A stretch of DNA of 64,000 nt from Synergistaceae bacterium. GTDB taxonomy: Bacteria > Synergistota > Synergistia > Synergistales > Aminobacteriaceae. Positions 43,406 to 51,637 of the stretch are shown one piece after another (position 1 is the first letter of the stretch; each line of letters opens with the position of its first letter). Under the pieces are notes generated by a model. It saw only the letters and a list, made by a program, of their open reading frames with translations. It was not told the DNA's origin and searched no databases. The stretch lies in assembly GCA_017451025.1 (NCBI GenBank), contig JAFSSM010000015.1:87747-151746 (forward strand). Reading direction: 5' to 3'. The translations under genes and the position numbers were made by a program.

Positions 43406-45870
43406 TCCGCCTCCTCACGGGTAAGCACCCTCATGCTCTCAATTCCTCTGTCGTCGATGACCTTCACCGCTACCTTTTCTCCTGCCTTGAAGGGTAAGGA
43501 CTCCGTGCCCGAATACGCCTCGATAAGGTCAGCGTCAATCTCAGCGTTGAGAGTTTTTGCGAGTCTGTCCCAGCCGCCGCCCTTCCCTTCCATCGGGAAG
43601 AACACCTGCGAGGGATTCAGAGTGCCTCCGTCGTAATCCGGGTCGAGCATCCACATAGCAATCTTGTCTGCGTTACCGGACTCTACATTTCCGGTCTTCA
43701 CGTTGTAGTAGTCGAACCCTCGAACCCTCACTCTGTAAACCCCTAACCCCTCATCCCTAATCCCTACGTCCGGCTGACCCACAAGCCAGAACGATTGATC
43801 CGTCTTCAACTTCTTGCGCAAATCCTCAGTCATCAGGTCCGTGTTCATCTGCGCCTGAAGAATCGTCATGCTGTGCATTGCGGCCAAGTCCTTGATGAGC
43901 TGCTGTGCCTCCGGGTCAAACTGGAACGCCGCGAAAATCAGCATATCCGGCTTCATGATTAGTGCCTCCTGCACTGCGTTGAACACCCTGCGCGAGTCCA
44001 TGAGGCTGGCTTCGTCCGCAAAACACACATACGCGCTCTTTCCGTCCTCAGTCTCAGCCTCAGCGTTGAGCCAGCGTGTTGCGGACTTGGACTCGACGCG
44101 GGAAAACCTTATGCGTTCGCCGCCCCTGCCGACAATTCCCGTAGCCTTGAGCTGTTCGCGCCAGTCGGAGAGTTTCGCGCCTTCGTTGAGGGATTCGGAC
44201 TCTATTGCCTCGTCGGGAGAGAACACAACGGGAGCGGGCAGGGCTTCAACGGTGAACGGCCCGGAGAGGCGGACGAAGTTTGAGTCGACTTTTGGCTGGT
44301 CGTAGAGGATTTCCTGAGCAGGGGGTTCGTTGTTGGCGATGGACTTTAGGGTGATGTGGGGTACGGTCTCGTAGACGAAGCCGGAGGAGATTCCTTCGGC
44401 GGGGTTATTGAGGCGGTAGTGTGGGAAGGTTGCGGTGAGGAGGCGTTGGCGTGCGATTGCGAGGGCGACGCGTGAGGTGTCGCAGGTTATCCAGCGTCTG
44501 CCCCATTGTTCGGCGGTGAAGGCGGTGGTGCCTGAGCCGCAGGTGATGTCGAGGACGAGGTCGCCGGGGTCTGAGGTCATGAGGATGCAGCGGGAGATTA
44601 CCTTCGTTGAGGTCTGGACTACGTACATCATATCTGGTGTCCCGCCTGTATCATTCCACATATCGTCGAGTTGCATCATTGGCGAATCGCTCATGTACCT
44701 TTTGTAGCGCAAGGTCTTTCCTGAAGCACTGATACGTCCTGCCGCTATGAGTCTCTTCATGCCTTCAAGCGTTGTCTTCCAGTGATTATTTGCGGGTGGA
44801 GAATACTTCTTGCCCTCGAACTCTAAAAGTTCAGTAGAATTACTAGTTGCACCAGACGATAATAATGTATCATACTGAAAATTTCGGTGGCTTGATAGAA
44901 ATGTTTTGTCATTCATCTCTTCAGGTGTCAATTTCCTCACAGTCCCATCATCAAGCTCAATATACCTATACACGTCAAACGATGGTGTACCTGGCTTCCT
45001 CTCCACATACAGCTGGCGATATTTCACGTGCTCCTTATCCTTCGCATACCACACGAGATAATCTGTCGTGCTACCTATGAGATTTGAGGGATTCTTCCCT
45101 GACTTAGTGAACTTAATCATCGTAACGAAATTCTCCACTCCGAAAACCTCATCGCACAGCTCCCTAACATGATGCACATTCTCATCACTTATCTGCACAA
45201 ATACACTCCCGCTCTCACTCAGCAGCTCCCTCACCAGCAACAACCTGTTCCGCAAATACGTCAGGTACGAGTGAACCCCAAGCTCCCACGTGTCCCGGAA
45301 TGCCCGTATCATCTCCGGCTCCGTGCTCAGGTCATCGTCGCTCCTGTCCTTCACGTCCTTCTTCCCCACGAACGGCTGAAAATTGCTCCCGTACTTTATC
45401 CCGTATGGCGGATCAATATACGCAGTCTGCACCGTCCCCGCCATGCTCTCCTTCTGCAGCAGCGAGTTCATGATGATTAACGAATCCCCCGCTATCATTC
45501 TGTTCATCCAGTTTTCCCGGTGCTGGTACGCCTCAATCGCCTTCAGGGTGCTCATCGCCCGCTCCGCATACGATGCCTCCGGAAAAAGATAGCCCTGACG
45601 TTCCGGCGTTCTGGTCTCCTCCTTCTGAACAGGGAATACGATTCTCTGCGGCCTCACCGTCTCGTGAACGTGGATTGACGACGCAGGGACGGTGAAGCTG
45701 TCTCCCTCAGACTTTCCCGCCCAGTCCAGCGAAGGGGATTCGTGCGGGTCGAAGCTGTAGCTCGTAATTTTGTCGGAAGGCGGCTCGAACTGTCCGTGCC
45801 CTGCCTCCGGGTTATTTATGCGTGTCTGTGTGTGAATGTTTGATGTCATGTCGCGTCTCTTCTTTGCCAA
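43402..45870 (-). CDS. Type III DNA methyltransferase (Mod) with internal heptamer repeats
   Basis: 822 residues. N6-adenine methyltransferase of beta order: DPPY (153-156, in AYIDPPYGIKYG) first, then the SAM motif DITCGSGTT at about 470. The specificity region lies between. Codons from about 702 on (VGIRDEGLGVYRV) are encoded by four degenerate heptamers TAGGG(A/G)T, between the catalytic core and a final conserved domain. The chosen TTG start has AGGAG nine bases upstream and opens as MAKKRRDMTSN; the open frame extends much further but that part overlaps the decarboxylase gene and is not protein-like. A gain or loss of one heptamer would truncate Mod. Confidence 0.9.
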   Translation of the reverse strand: MAKKRRDMTSNIHTQTRINNPEAGHGQFEPPSDKITSYSFDPHESPSLDWAGKSEGDSFTVPASSIHVHETVRPQRIVFPVQKEETRTPERQGYLFPEASYAERAMSTLKAIEAYQHRENWMNRMIAGDSLIIMNSLLQKESMAGTVQTAYIDPPYGIKYGSNFQPFVGKKDVKDRSDDDLSTEPEMIRAFRDTWELGVHSYLTYLRNRLLLVRELLSESGSVFVQISDENVHHVRELCDEVFGVENFVTMIKFTKSGKNPSNLIGSTTDYLVWYAKDKEHVKYRQLYVERKPGTPSFDVYRYIELDDGTVRKLTPEEMNDKTFLSSHRNFQYDTLLSSGATSNSTELLEFEGKKYSPPANNHWKTTLEGMKRLIAAGRISASGKTLRYKRYMSDSPMMQLDDMWNDTGGTPDMMYVVQTSTKVISRCILMTSDPGDLVLDITCGSGTTAFTAEQWGRRWITCDTSRVALAIARQRLLTATFPHYRLNNPAEGISSGFVYETVPHITLKSIANNEPPAQEILYDQPKVDSNFVRLSGPFTVEALPAPVVFSPDEAIESESLNEGAKLSDWREQLKATGIVGRGGERIRFSRVESKSATRWLNAEAETEDGKSAYVCFADEASLMDSRRVFNAVQEALIMKPDMLIFAAFQFDPEAQQLIKDLAAMHSMTILQAQMNTDLMTEDLRKKLKTDQSFWLVGQPDVGIRDEGLGVYRVRVRGFDYYNVKTGNVESGNADKIAMWMLDPDYDGGTLNPSQVFFPMEGKGGGWDRLAKTLNAEIDADLIEAYSGTESLPFKAGEKVAVKVIDDRGIESMRVLTREEAE
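43739..43766 (-). repeat. Four degenerate heptamers TAGGG(A/G)T inside mod
   Basis: On the minus strand: TAGGGAT, TAGGGAT, GAGGGGT, TAGGGGT. Two adjacent units are identical. The same unit family recurs at 51602-51633. Confidence 0.85.
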
Positions 45871-45893
45871 AACGGCGGTCTCCTTTCGTGAAG

Positions 45894-45923
45894 ATAAAAA
45901 AATTACCCGGCTGTTACACCGGG
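45894..45923 (-). terminator. Terminator after the decarboxylase beta-subunit gene
   Basis: CCCGG pairs with CCGGG on the minus strand over an 8-base loop, followed by a T7-containing tail. mod starts just downstream without an obvious promoter. Confidence 0.75.
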
Positions 45924-45938
45924 CACAACGAATCTCTC

Positions 45939-47111
45939 TTAGCGTGATAACAGCGTCAGCATAACTCCTGCCGCAACTGCCGTTCCGATAACTCCCGCAA
46001 CGTTCGGGCCCATAGCGTGCATCAGCAGGAAGTGGCCGGGATACTCGTGCTGTACGCACCTCTGGACGACGCGCGCCGCCATAGGTACCGCACTGACTCC
46101 TGCCGCTCCGATCATCGGATTGATCTTTCCGCCGGAAAGCACCTTCATTATCTGGCCGAATACCAGTCCGCCGAACGTTGAGAACGCGAACGCAACGAGT
46201 CCTAAGCAGATTATTGCGAGGGTTCCCAGCGTCAGGAATCTCTCTGCGGCCATCGTTGAACCGACCGACAGCGCAAGGAATATCGTTACTATGTTCATCA
46301 GTTCGTTCTGGGCTGTGTTGCTCAGTCTCTCGGTAACTCCGCACTCACGGAGCAGGTTTCCGAACATCAGCGTACCGACAAGGGGCACACACGCAGGAAG
46401 GATTAAGCCTGATACGACGGTGCAGATAATCGGGAAGAGAATCTTTTCGCGTTTGCTGACCGGGCGGAGCTGTCCCATGACGATTCCTCTGTCCTTCTTG
46501 CTGGTCATGAGATAGATAACCGGCGGCTGAATCATCGGCACGAGGGACATGTACGAATACGCGGCGACCGCGACTGCACCAAGTATCTGCGTCTGGCCGA
46601 GCATAACGGTCAAGTAAATGCTCGTCGGGCCGTCAGCTCCTCCGATGATGGCGATTGATGCCGCTTCCTTGATGTTGAAGGATACGAGGCCGTTTGTGAG
46701 AGTTCCGAGCCAGTTAGCACCGATGAAGGCCACGAACACGCCGAACTGTGCCGCCGCTCCGAGAAGGAAGGTTATCGGGTTGGCGATGAGGGGTGCGAAG
46801 TCGGTCATTGCGCCGATGCCCAAGAATATTAGTATCGGGTAAATCTCGAACTCTGCACCGTAGTACAGCGAGCGCAGGAAGCCGATGGTGTGGGTTGTCT
46901 CGTTGAACTCGTCCCAAATTCCGGATAGCGGGAGGTTGACGAGCAGACACCCGAAGGCGATCGGTACGAGCAATAGGGGTTCAAAGCCTTTGCCGATAGC
47001 CAGGTACAGGAGTACGAACGAGACGAGAATCATAATAATGTTGCCTGTTGTGAGTCCTGCAAAGCCTGACTGAAGCATCAAGTCTTTCAATGCAGTAAGG
47101 TACATTTCCAT
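45939..47111 (-). CDS. Sodium-translocating decarboxylase beta subunit
   Basis: 390 residues, about ten membrane helices. Family marks are GAMTDFAPLIANP and GGADGPTSIYLT (Na+-channel motif with the essential Asp), and NPMIGAAGVSAVPMAARV. This subunit decarboxylates carboxybiotin and pumps Na+ in oxaloacetate, methylmalonyl-CoA and glutaconyl-CoA decarboxylases. The alpha, gamma and biotin-carrier partners are not adjacent, so substrate is undetermined. Start: AAAGGA lies 13 bases before this ATG; a TTG at 47123 is too close to it. The promoter is divergent with the DUF362 gene. Confidence 0.9.
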   Translation of the reverse strand: MEMYLTALKDLMLQSGFAGLTTGNIIMILVSFVLLYLAIGKGFEPLLLVPIAFGCLLVNLPLSGIWDEFNETTHTIGFLRSLYYGAEFEIYPILIFLGIGAMTDFAPLIANPITFLLGAAAQFGVFVAFIGANWLGTLTNGLVSFNIKEAASIAIIGGADGPTSIYLTVMLGQTQILGAVAVAAYSYMSLVPMIQPPVIYLMTSKKDRGIVMGQLRPVSKREKILFPIICTVVSGLILPACVPLVGTLMFGNLLRECGVTERLSNTAQNELMNIVTIFLALSVGSTMAAERFLTLGTLAIICLGLVAFAFSTFGGLVFGQIMKVLSGGKINPMIGAAGVSAVPMAARVVQRCVQHEYPGHFLLMHAMGPNVAGVIGTAVAAGVMLTLLSR

Positions 47112-47156
47112 CTTGTGGATCAAATCCTTTCATGAAAGTTTACTGTGAGTGAAGTA

Positions 47157-47186
47157 TTTATACCACGTTGATTAGCACTTTGGCAA
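47157..47186 (-). promoter_or_regulatory. Promoter of the decarboxylase beta-subunit gene
   Basis: TTGCCA, 18 bases, TATAAA on the minus strand. Its -35 overlaps the -35 of the divergent promoter at 47180. Confidence 0.5.
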
Positions 47187-47209
47187 ATGCGAACATATCC
47201 CTGTATAAT
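47180..47209 (+). promoter_or_regulatory. Promoter of the DUF362 gene
   Basis: TTGGCA, 18 bases, TATAAT. Shares its -35 bases with the divergent minus-strand promoter, so the two may exclude each other. Confidence 0.6.
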
Positions 47210-47244
47210 GGCTTGGCAAAAACAGCAATAGGTGAAGGAGAATT

Positions 47245-48372
47245 ATGGGCAAAGTATTTTTTGTGAGGCAGGGAGATTACGGACAGGGAGCGGTAGACTC
47301 CGCAGTGAAGAGGGTATTTGACCATTTCGGGGGTATTTCGTGTTTTGTGAGGCCGGATACTCGCGTCCTCTTGAAGGTTAATCTTGTTTCAGGGCACGAC
47401 ATCGAGCGCAGGGTAACAACTGACCCTTCAATAGTCAGGGCGGCTGCTAAACTGGTGCTTGAGGCCGGAGCGACTCCGTTTATTGCGGACAGTCCGGGCA
47501 TCGACAGTTTTCAGAGGGCCGCAGAAAAAGCGGGGTTTGTTCAGGTTGCGGAGGAACTGGGGATTGAGTGCCGTGAACTAACTGATCCCGTAGACCTTCC
47601 TCCTGCTGAAAACGCGGACTTCAAGCATATACAGGTAAGCCGCCAGGTTCTGGAGGCGGACTCTGTGATAAGTCTGGCCAAGCTGAAGACTCACGGGCAG
47701 ATGTACTTGACGATGGGAGTGAAGAATCTTTTCGGGACGATACCCGGCAGGCTCAAAGCGGGGTGGCACTACAACGTCGGGCTGAACCGTGAGAAGTTTG
47801 CGTCCCTGTTGCTGGATATTTATGCTGGGGTAAAACCGACATTCACGCTTCTTGACGGAGTTATCGGTATGGACGGAGACGGTCCTACGTCGGGAGAGCC
47901 GTACTCTTTCGGGCTGATTGGGGGATGTGTTGACGCGCTGACGATGGACTTCTGGCTGTGCAGGATGCTAGGCGGGAAACTTGAGGACTATCCGTTGTAC
48001 TTGGCCGCGAGGGGCAAAAATCTTCCGCAATGTGAACTTGATGCGGGTGATGTTGAGGGGGATTTTTCGCCTGACTATGTTTTCCCGAACGTCAAGCTCC
48101 CGAAGACGCGCTCGATGCGACTGCTTCCCAGAATACCGTTTATCGAGCGGTTAATGACTTCGAGGCCGGTGCATATTCCCGAAAAATGCATAGGGTGCGG
48201 GAGATGTGCGGCAGTGTGTGCGGCTCATGCATTGAGGCACGAGAACAAGCACCTGTACTTCGACTACGGAAAGTGCATCCGGTGCTATTGCTGTCATGAG
48301 ATGTGTCCGGTGAAGGCGATTAAGTTTCAGGAAAGCAGGCTGTTGAAGATGGTAAACTTCTTCACGCATTAA
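47245..48372 (+). CDS. DUF362 protein with C-terminal 2[4Fe-4S] ferredoxin domain
   Basis: 375 residues. DUF362 core (1-300: VLLKVNLVSGHDIERRVTTDPS near the start and SLAKLKTHGQMYLTMGVKNLFG). Then a bacterial ferredoxin module with CIGCGRCAAVC and CIRCYCCHEMC (about 312-352). The family is cytoplasmic, common in anaerobes, and without a settled activity. An electron-transfer or metallocofactor role is inference. GGTGAAGGAG precedes the ATG. The phase-variable glycosyltransferase-like gene follows 16 bases later, perhaps on the same transcript. Confidence 0.88.
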   Translation: MGKVFFVRQGDYGQGAVDSAVKRVFDHFGGISCFVRPDTRVLLKVNLVSGHDIERRVTTDPSIVRAAAKLVLEAGATPFIADSPGIDSFQRAAEKAGFVQVAEELGIECRELTDPVDLPPAENADFKHIQVSRQVLEADSVISLAKLKTHGQMYLTMGVKNLFGTIPGRLKAGWHYNVGLNREKFASLLLDIYAGVKPTFTLLDGVIGMDGDGPTSGEPYSFGLIGGCVDALTMDFWLCRMLGGKLEDYPLYLAARGKNLPQCELDAGDVEGDFSPDYVFPNVKLPKTRSMRLLPRIPFIERLMTSRPVHIPEKCIGCGRCAAVCAAHALRHENKHLYFDYGKCIRCYCCHEMCPVKAIKFQESRLLKMVNFFTH

Positions 48373-48388
48373 TACATTAAGGAGTGAT

Positions 48389-49413
48389 GTGAACTTGCAG
48401 CAACGCAAAATGAAGTTCGTGGTTGTGTCGCCGAAGCAGGTAGCCCCGAATCAGGTAAGCAGCGGCGGCCCGATAGCACTTTACGCTCTGTGCAAATACC
48501 TGGCTGAAGAGGGATATGATGCCAGGATACTGACACCGTTTAACCTCTATTACAGGGACGACGGCGAGGTTTTGTCGTTATATAGGCGTATAAGGCGCAA
48601 GATGAAACCGGTGAAGTACGTTTACATTGCCGCTAAAGACGCAGTGAAGAGCTTTGCGGCAAAAATAGTCAGCCGATTCAACAAGGGGGGGGGGGGGATA
48701 AGATTCATTTCCTGCGCGGCTATTTCGATCTCCCTGTAGAAGGATGCAAACAAAAATTCTTGCCCTTCATCAATGACGATACCATAGTAATCTATCCGGA
48801 AATCTTGCACGGAAATTTCCTCAACGCCAAAAATGTAGTAAGGTGGCTTCTCTTCTTCAACCGTTTTCCTAATGACGACACAGCTTACGGCAAAAATGAT
48901 CTCTTCTTCAGCTATTCCAAAAAGTTCAATGACCCGGAACTTAACCCTTCCGGCAGAATATGCACCGTCAGCTATTTCAACTGGGAAATCTACAAGCGCA
49001 CGAACTTCGGAGAAAGAAACGGTACGTGCTATATAGTCAGGAAAGGCCGCAGCAGGCCAGACCTCCCCAGAGAATTTGACGGTCCGATTCTCGACAGCCT
49101 GCCCGAACGCGAAAAGGCCAAGTACTTCAACTCCTGCAAGTACTGCGTGAGCTATGACACCTACACTGCCTACTCAAGCATTGCGGCAATGCTCGGGTGC
49201 ATCTCAATCATCGTGCCTGAACCCGGCAAAACCAAAGAGAATTACGGCGGAGAAAGGCCGGGAATTGCGTTCAGCTTTGACGATGCTGAAATTGAAGCCG
49301 CGATAGCCTCTCTGCCAGTCCTGACACAAAGATTTGCAGCACTAGAACAAAGCAACAGGGAAAATGTCCGTTTCTTCATCGAGGAGTGCAGAAAATATTT
49401 CGGGATGCTCTAG
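48389..49413 (+). CDS. Glycosyltransferase-like gene, phase-off by a G13 tract
   Basis: The frame from GTG 48389 (AAGGAG upstream) runs through codons for MKFVVVSPKQVAPNQ and SSGGPIALYALC, a GT-B-like opening. It enters a run of 13 G (48685-48697) and stops at 48739. The rest of the protein is open in another frame right from the G tract: DKIHFLRGYFDLPVEG, INDDTIVIYPE, then SCKYCVSYDTYTAYSSIAAM and IIVPEPGKTKENYGG, to the stop at 49413. With 11 or 14 G the two join as an about 340-residue protein. Family by appearance only: nucleotide-sugar glycosyltransferase, GT-B type. Seen directly: frameshift at the homopolymer. Inferred: reversible slippage. Confidence 0.82.
48685..48697 (+). repeat. 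G13 homopolymer tract inside a glycosyltransferase-like gene
   Basis: Thirteen consecutive G. This is the longest G run noticed in the window; the present length puts the gene out of frame. Confidence 0.95.
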
Positions 49414-49417
49414 CAAC

Positions 49418-49456
49418 AAAAATTCCCCCTTACCGCAACAGCAAGGGGGATTTGTT
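49418..49456. terminator. Bidirectional terminator between the glycosyltransferase-like gene and larC
   Basis: CCCCCTT pairs with AAGGGGG over an 11-base loop, with T-rich tails on both strands. Confidence 0.8.
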
Positions 49457-49465
49457 ATATCTTTC

Positions 49466-50716
49466 CTAGAGTTCACGCAAAATCATTCGCCGTGCCTCAT
49501 ACATCGGTATATCGTGTTTCTGCGCAATCTCCTTCACGTCTTCGTATTCCGGAATACGCCTCAGTTCTTCTCCGCCCAGATCCGTAGTCTTCACGCGAAT
49601 TTTTCCTAAACTCGTATCCGCTTCCTCTATTCGCCAGTTCAGCCTTACACGGTCAAACTCCTTCAGCCTTACTCCCTGAGAAGTTGTGTGTTCAAGGATT
49701 ATCCTGCTCAATTTCTGTGAAGCCTCACCCTTGCACAGACAGCACAGTTTTACTCCTGGCCTGGCCTTCTTCATGGCGATATTCTCCGTCCAAACGTCAA
49801 GGCCGCCTCTCAAAAACAGCTTCCCGATTACCGGCTCGTAGTCCTGCGGGTTCATGTCGTCAATGTTGCACTCAAGAAGTGTTATGCGCTCGTGAATTAG
49901 CCCGTCCGACTCGTACTCATTCCCTGCATCAATCAGCATCACTCGGAGCATATTCGGCATGTCTGGACTCTCGCGATTACCGAGACCATATCCTGACGCA
50001 AGAATTTTCCCCGCCGGAATCGAGCTGAAACCGTCAGCCAGAACCTTAACCAGCAATGCACCGGTCGGTGTTGTGCGTTCCATAGGAGTCCCGGCTGAAT
50101 ACACAGGCAGGCCGTGAAGCAGCTTCTCCGTTGCTGGCGCGGGCACGGGCAAAATTCCGTGAGCACACTCTACAGTTCCGGAGCCCACATTAATGCTTGA
50201 ACACAAGACTCTTGGCCAGCCCAGAGCATCTACCAGAATGAATGACCCCACAATGTCGATTATCGAGTCTACCGCTCCGACCTCGTGGAAGTGAATCTTG
50301 TCGGGGGTTGTGCCGTGAACATTAGCCTCTGCCTCAGCGAGAAGGGAGAACGCACGAAGCGAAGCTACCTTTACGCGAGAGGGTAATTCACTGGCCGTAA
50401 TCATCGCCTCAATGTCCGCCAAGTGCCGGTGATGATGGTGATGATGTTCCTGGCCGTGCTCGTGCTCGTCGTGTTCGTGGTGAGGGCCTTCGTGTTTATG
50501 ATGGTGCTCATGCTTCAGGTGAACGTCGAAGTTTATTCCGGCGATGCCGTTCTTTGTTGTGCGCTCAATAATCAGCTCGTATTCTTCGGGATTAAGTGCT
50601 GTAAGTTTCCTTATGCCTTCAGTAAGGATATTCATGTTCGGCACGAGATTCAGCAGTGCTCCGATAAACATATCTCCGGCAATTCCGGCGAAACAGTCCA
50701 GGTATAACGTCTTCAT
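49466..50716 (-). CDS. larC: Nickel pincer cofactor insertion protein LarC
   Basis: 416 residues. LarC inserts nickel into the pyridinium bisthiocarboxylate nucleotide that becomes the pincer cofactor of lactate racemase and related enzymes. Family marks are LYLDCFAGIAGDMFIGALL at the start and HFHEVGAVDSIIDIVG. The variable metal-binding stretch (about 74-100) is very His-rich. The gene is a single frame, unlike species where larC is split and needs frameshifting. Its ATG overlaps the comB stop (ATGA). larA, larB and larE are not near. Confidence 0.92.
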   Translation of the reverse strand: MKTLYLDCFAGIAGDMFIGALLNLVPNMNILTEGIRKLTALNPEEYELIIERTTKNGIAGINFDVHLKHEHHHKHEGPHHEHDEHEHGQEHHHHHHRHLADIEAMITASELPSRVKVASLRAFSLLAEAEANVHGTTPDKIHFHEVGAVDSIIDIVGSFILVDALGWPRVLCSSINVGSGTVECAHGILPVPAPATEKLLHGLPVYSAGTPMERTTPTGALLVKVLADGFSSIPAGKILASGYGLGNRESPDMPNMLRVMLIDAGNEYESDGLIHERITLLECNIDDMNPQDYEPVIGKLFLRGGLDVWTENIAMKKARPGVKLCCLCKGEASQKLSRIILEHTTSQGVRLKEFDRVRLNWRIEEADTSLGKIRVKTTDLGGEELRRIPEYEDVKEIAQKHDIPMYEARRMILREL

Positions 50717-51597
50717 CTGTCATCCTTCTTTCTTGTGTAGCCCAGCAGTTCCTCGAACGGATCGGGCTTCTTCAGAGTCTCAGGCGGTGTAATCCTCGCT
50801 TCAGGGGCGATTGCCTCACGGACTCTCGGGTAAGGCCGGGCACTCCCTGAAACACTGCGCAGGATATTCCGTCCTTCTTCAGCCGTCAGCATAGGGACTA
50901 CCGTTGAAGCGTCGCATTCACAGCAAAACTTTATGTCCTCGTCGAAGCCTATCTGACCGAGATACAGGGCGTGATTCGATTTCTTGACGCACTCGACAAG
51001 ATTGCTGCCTCTGTTCTGCCACATGGTCAACGCAATTCGTGCACTGTCAGTCATGTAGACTTCACCCTTTGTGCCAAGTTCATCAACTATTGCTCCTGCG
51101 CAAAGTGTATCCTCCCACGATGGCCATCTCTTCCTGCCTGAACACAGAAGCCCGATTCTTTTTCCGAGCGTCATAGCGTAATCCAGACATGCCGCGTAAT
51201 TCCGCAGACTGGCGGCCAAGACGGGCCTTCCGCTTGACGCGGCCTGACACAGTGCAACCGTTCCGTTGGTCGTGGACATTACGCCGCAATAATGCTCCTG
51301 AATCAGCTCATAGTTCAGCTCAACCGGGGAATTGCCCAAATCGAAACCTTCAGGAGGAAGACCGTTGACCTCACCCATCAGCAGGGGTGAAGACCCGCGA
51401 GCACGAAGCTCCTGAACCAGAGCACGGGCATCATCTGGAGTCTTCACGGGGTAAAGCTCAATTCCGCCAAGCTCGAACCATCGAGTCATAACAGTAGTTG
51501 CCCGCAGAACGTCAATCACCAGCCACACATCAGCGTCTGGCAGGTAATTATCCTCTCCGCACGAGAAGACAACATCAGCTTCAAGTTTCTTCTCCAT
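50713..51597 (-). CDS. ComB-family 2-phosphosulfolactate phosphatase
   Basis: 294 residues. Family marks: VWLVIDVLRATTVM, LLMGEVNGLPPEGFDLGNSP, TTNGTVAL and an acidic patch near ALRNYAACLDYA. ComB removes phosphate from 2-phosphosulfolactate in coenzyme M synthesis. In non-methanogenic bacteria homologues are common and may make sulfolactate or act on other substrates. Middle gene of proS-comB-larC. Its ribosome site AGGAAG is the end of a heptamer array (51602-51633), so repeat number could affect initiation. Confidence 0.85.
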   Translation of the reverse strand: MEKKLEADVVFSCGEDNYLPDADVWLVIDVLRATTVMTRWFELGGIELYPVKTPDDARALVQELRARGSSPLLMGEVNGLPPEGFDLGNSPVELNYELIQEHYCGVMSTTNGTVALCQAASSGRPVLAASLRNYAACLDYAMTLGKRIGLLCSGRKRWPSWEDTLCAGAIVDELGTKGEVYMTDSARIALTMWQNRGSNLVECVKKSNHALYLGQIGFDEDIKFCCECDASTVVPMLTAEEGRNILRSVSGSARPYPRVREAIAPEARITPPETLKKPDPFEELLGYTRKKDDR

Positions 51598-51601
51598 TCT
51601 T

Positions 51602-51633
51602 CCTAACCCCTAATCCCTAATCCCTAACCCCTA
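51602..51633 (-). repeat. Heptamer array TAGGG(A/G)T between proS and comB
   Basis: On the minus strand: TAGGGGT, TAGGGAT, TAGGGAT, TAGGGGT, then a partial TAGG. Same unit family as in mod. It lies just after the proS stop and before the comB start. Confidence 0.88.
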
Positions 51634-51637
51634 GCCT

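Noticed and set aside
45871..46344. N-terminal extension of the methyltransferase frame by about 158 codons
   Set aside because: It overlaps the membrane-protein gene ending at 45939 in another frame, reads as Arg/Ser-rich noise, and the TTG at 45870 has a good ribosome site.
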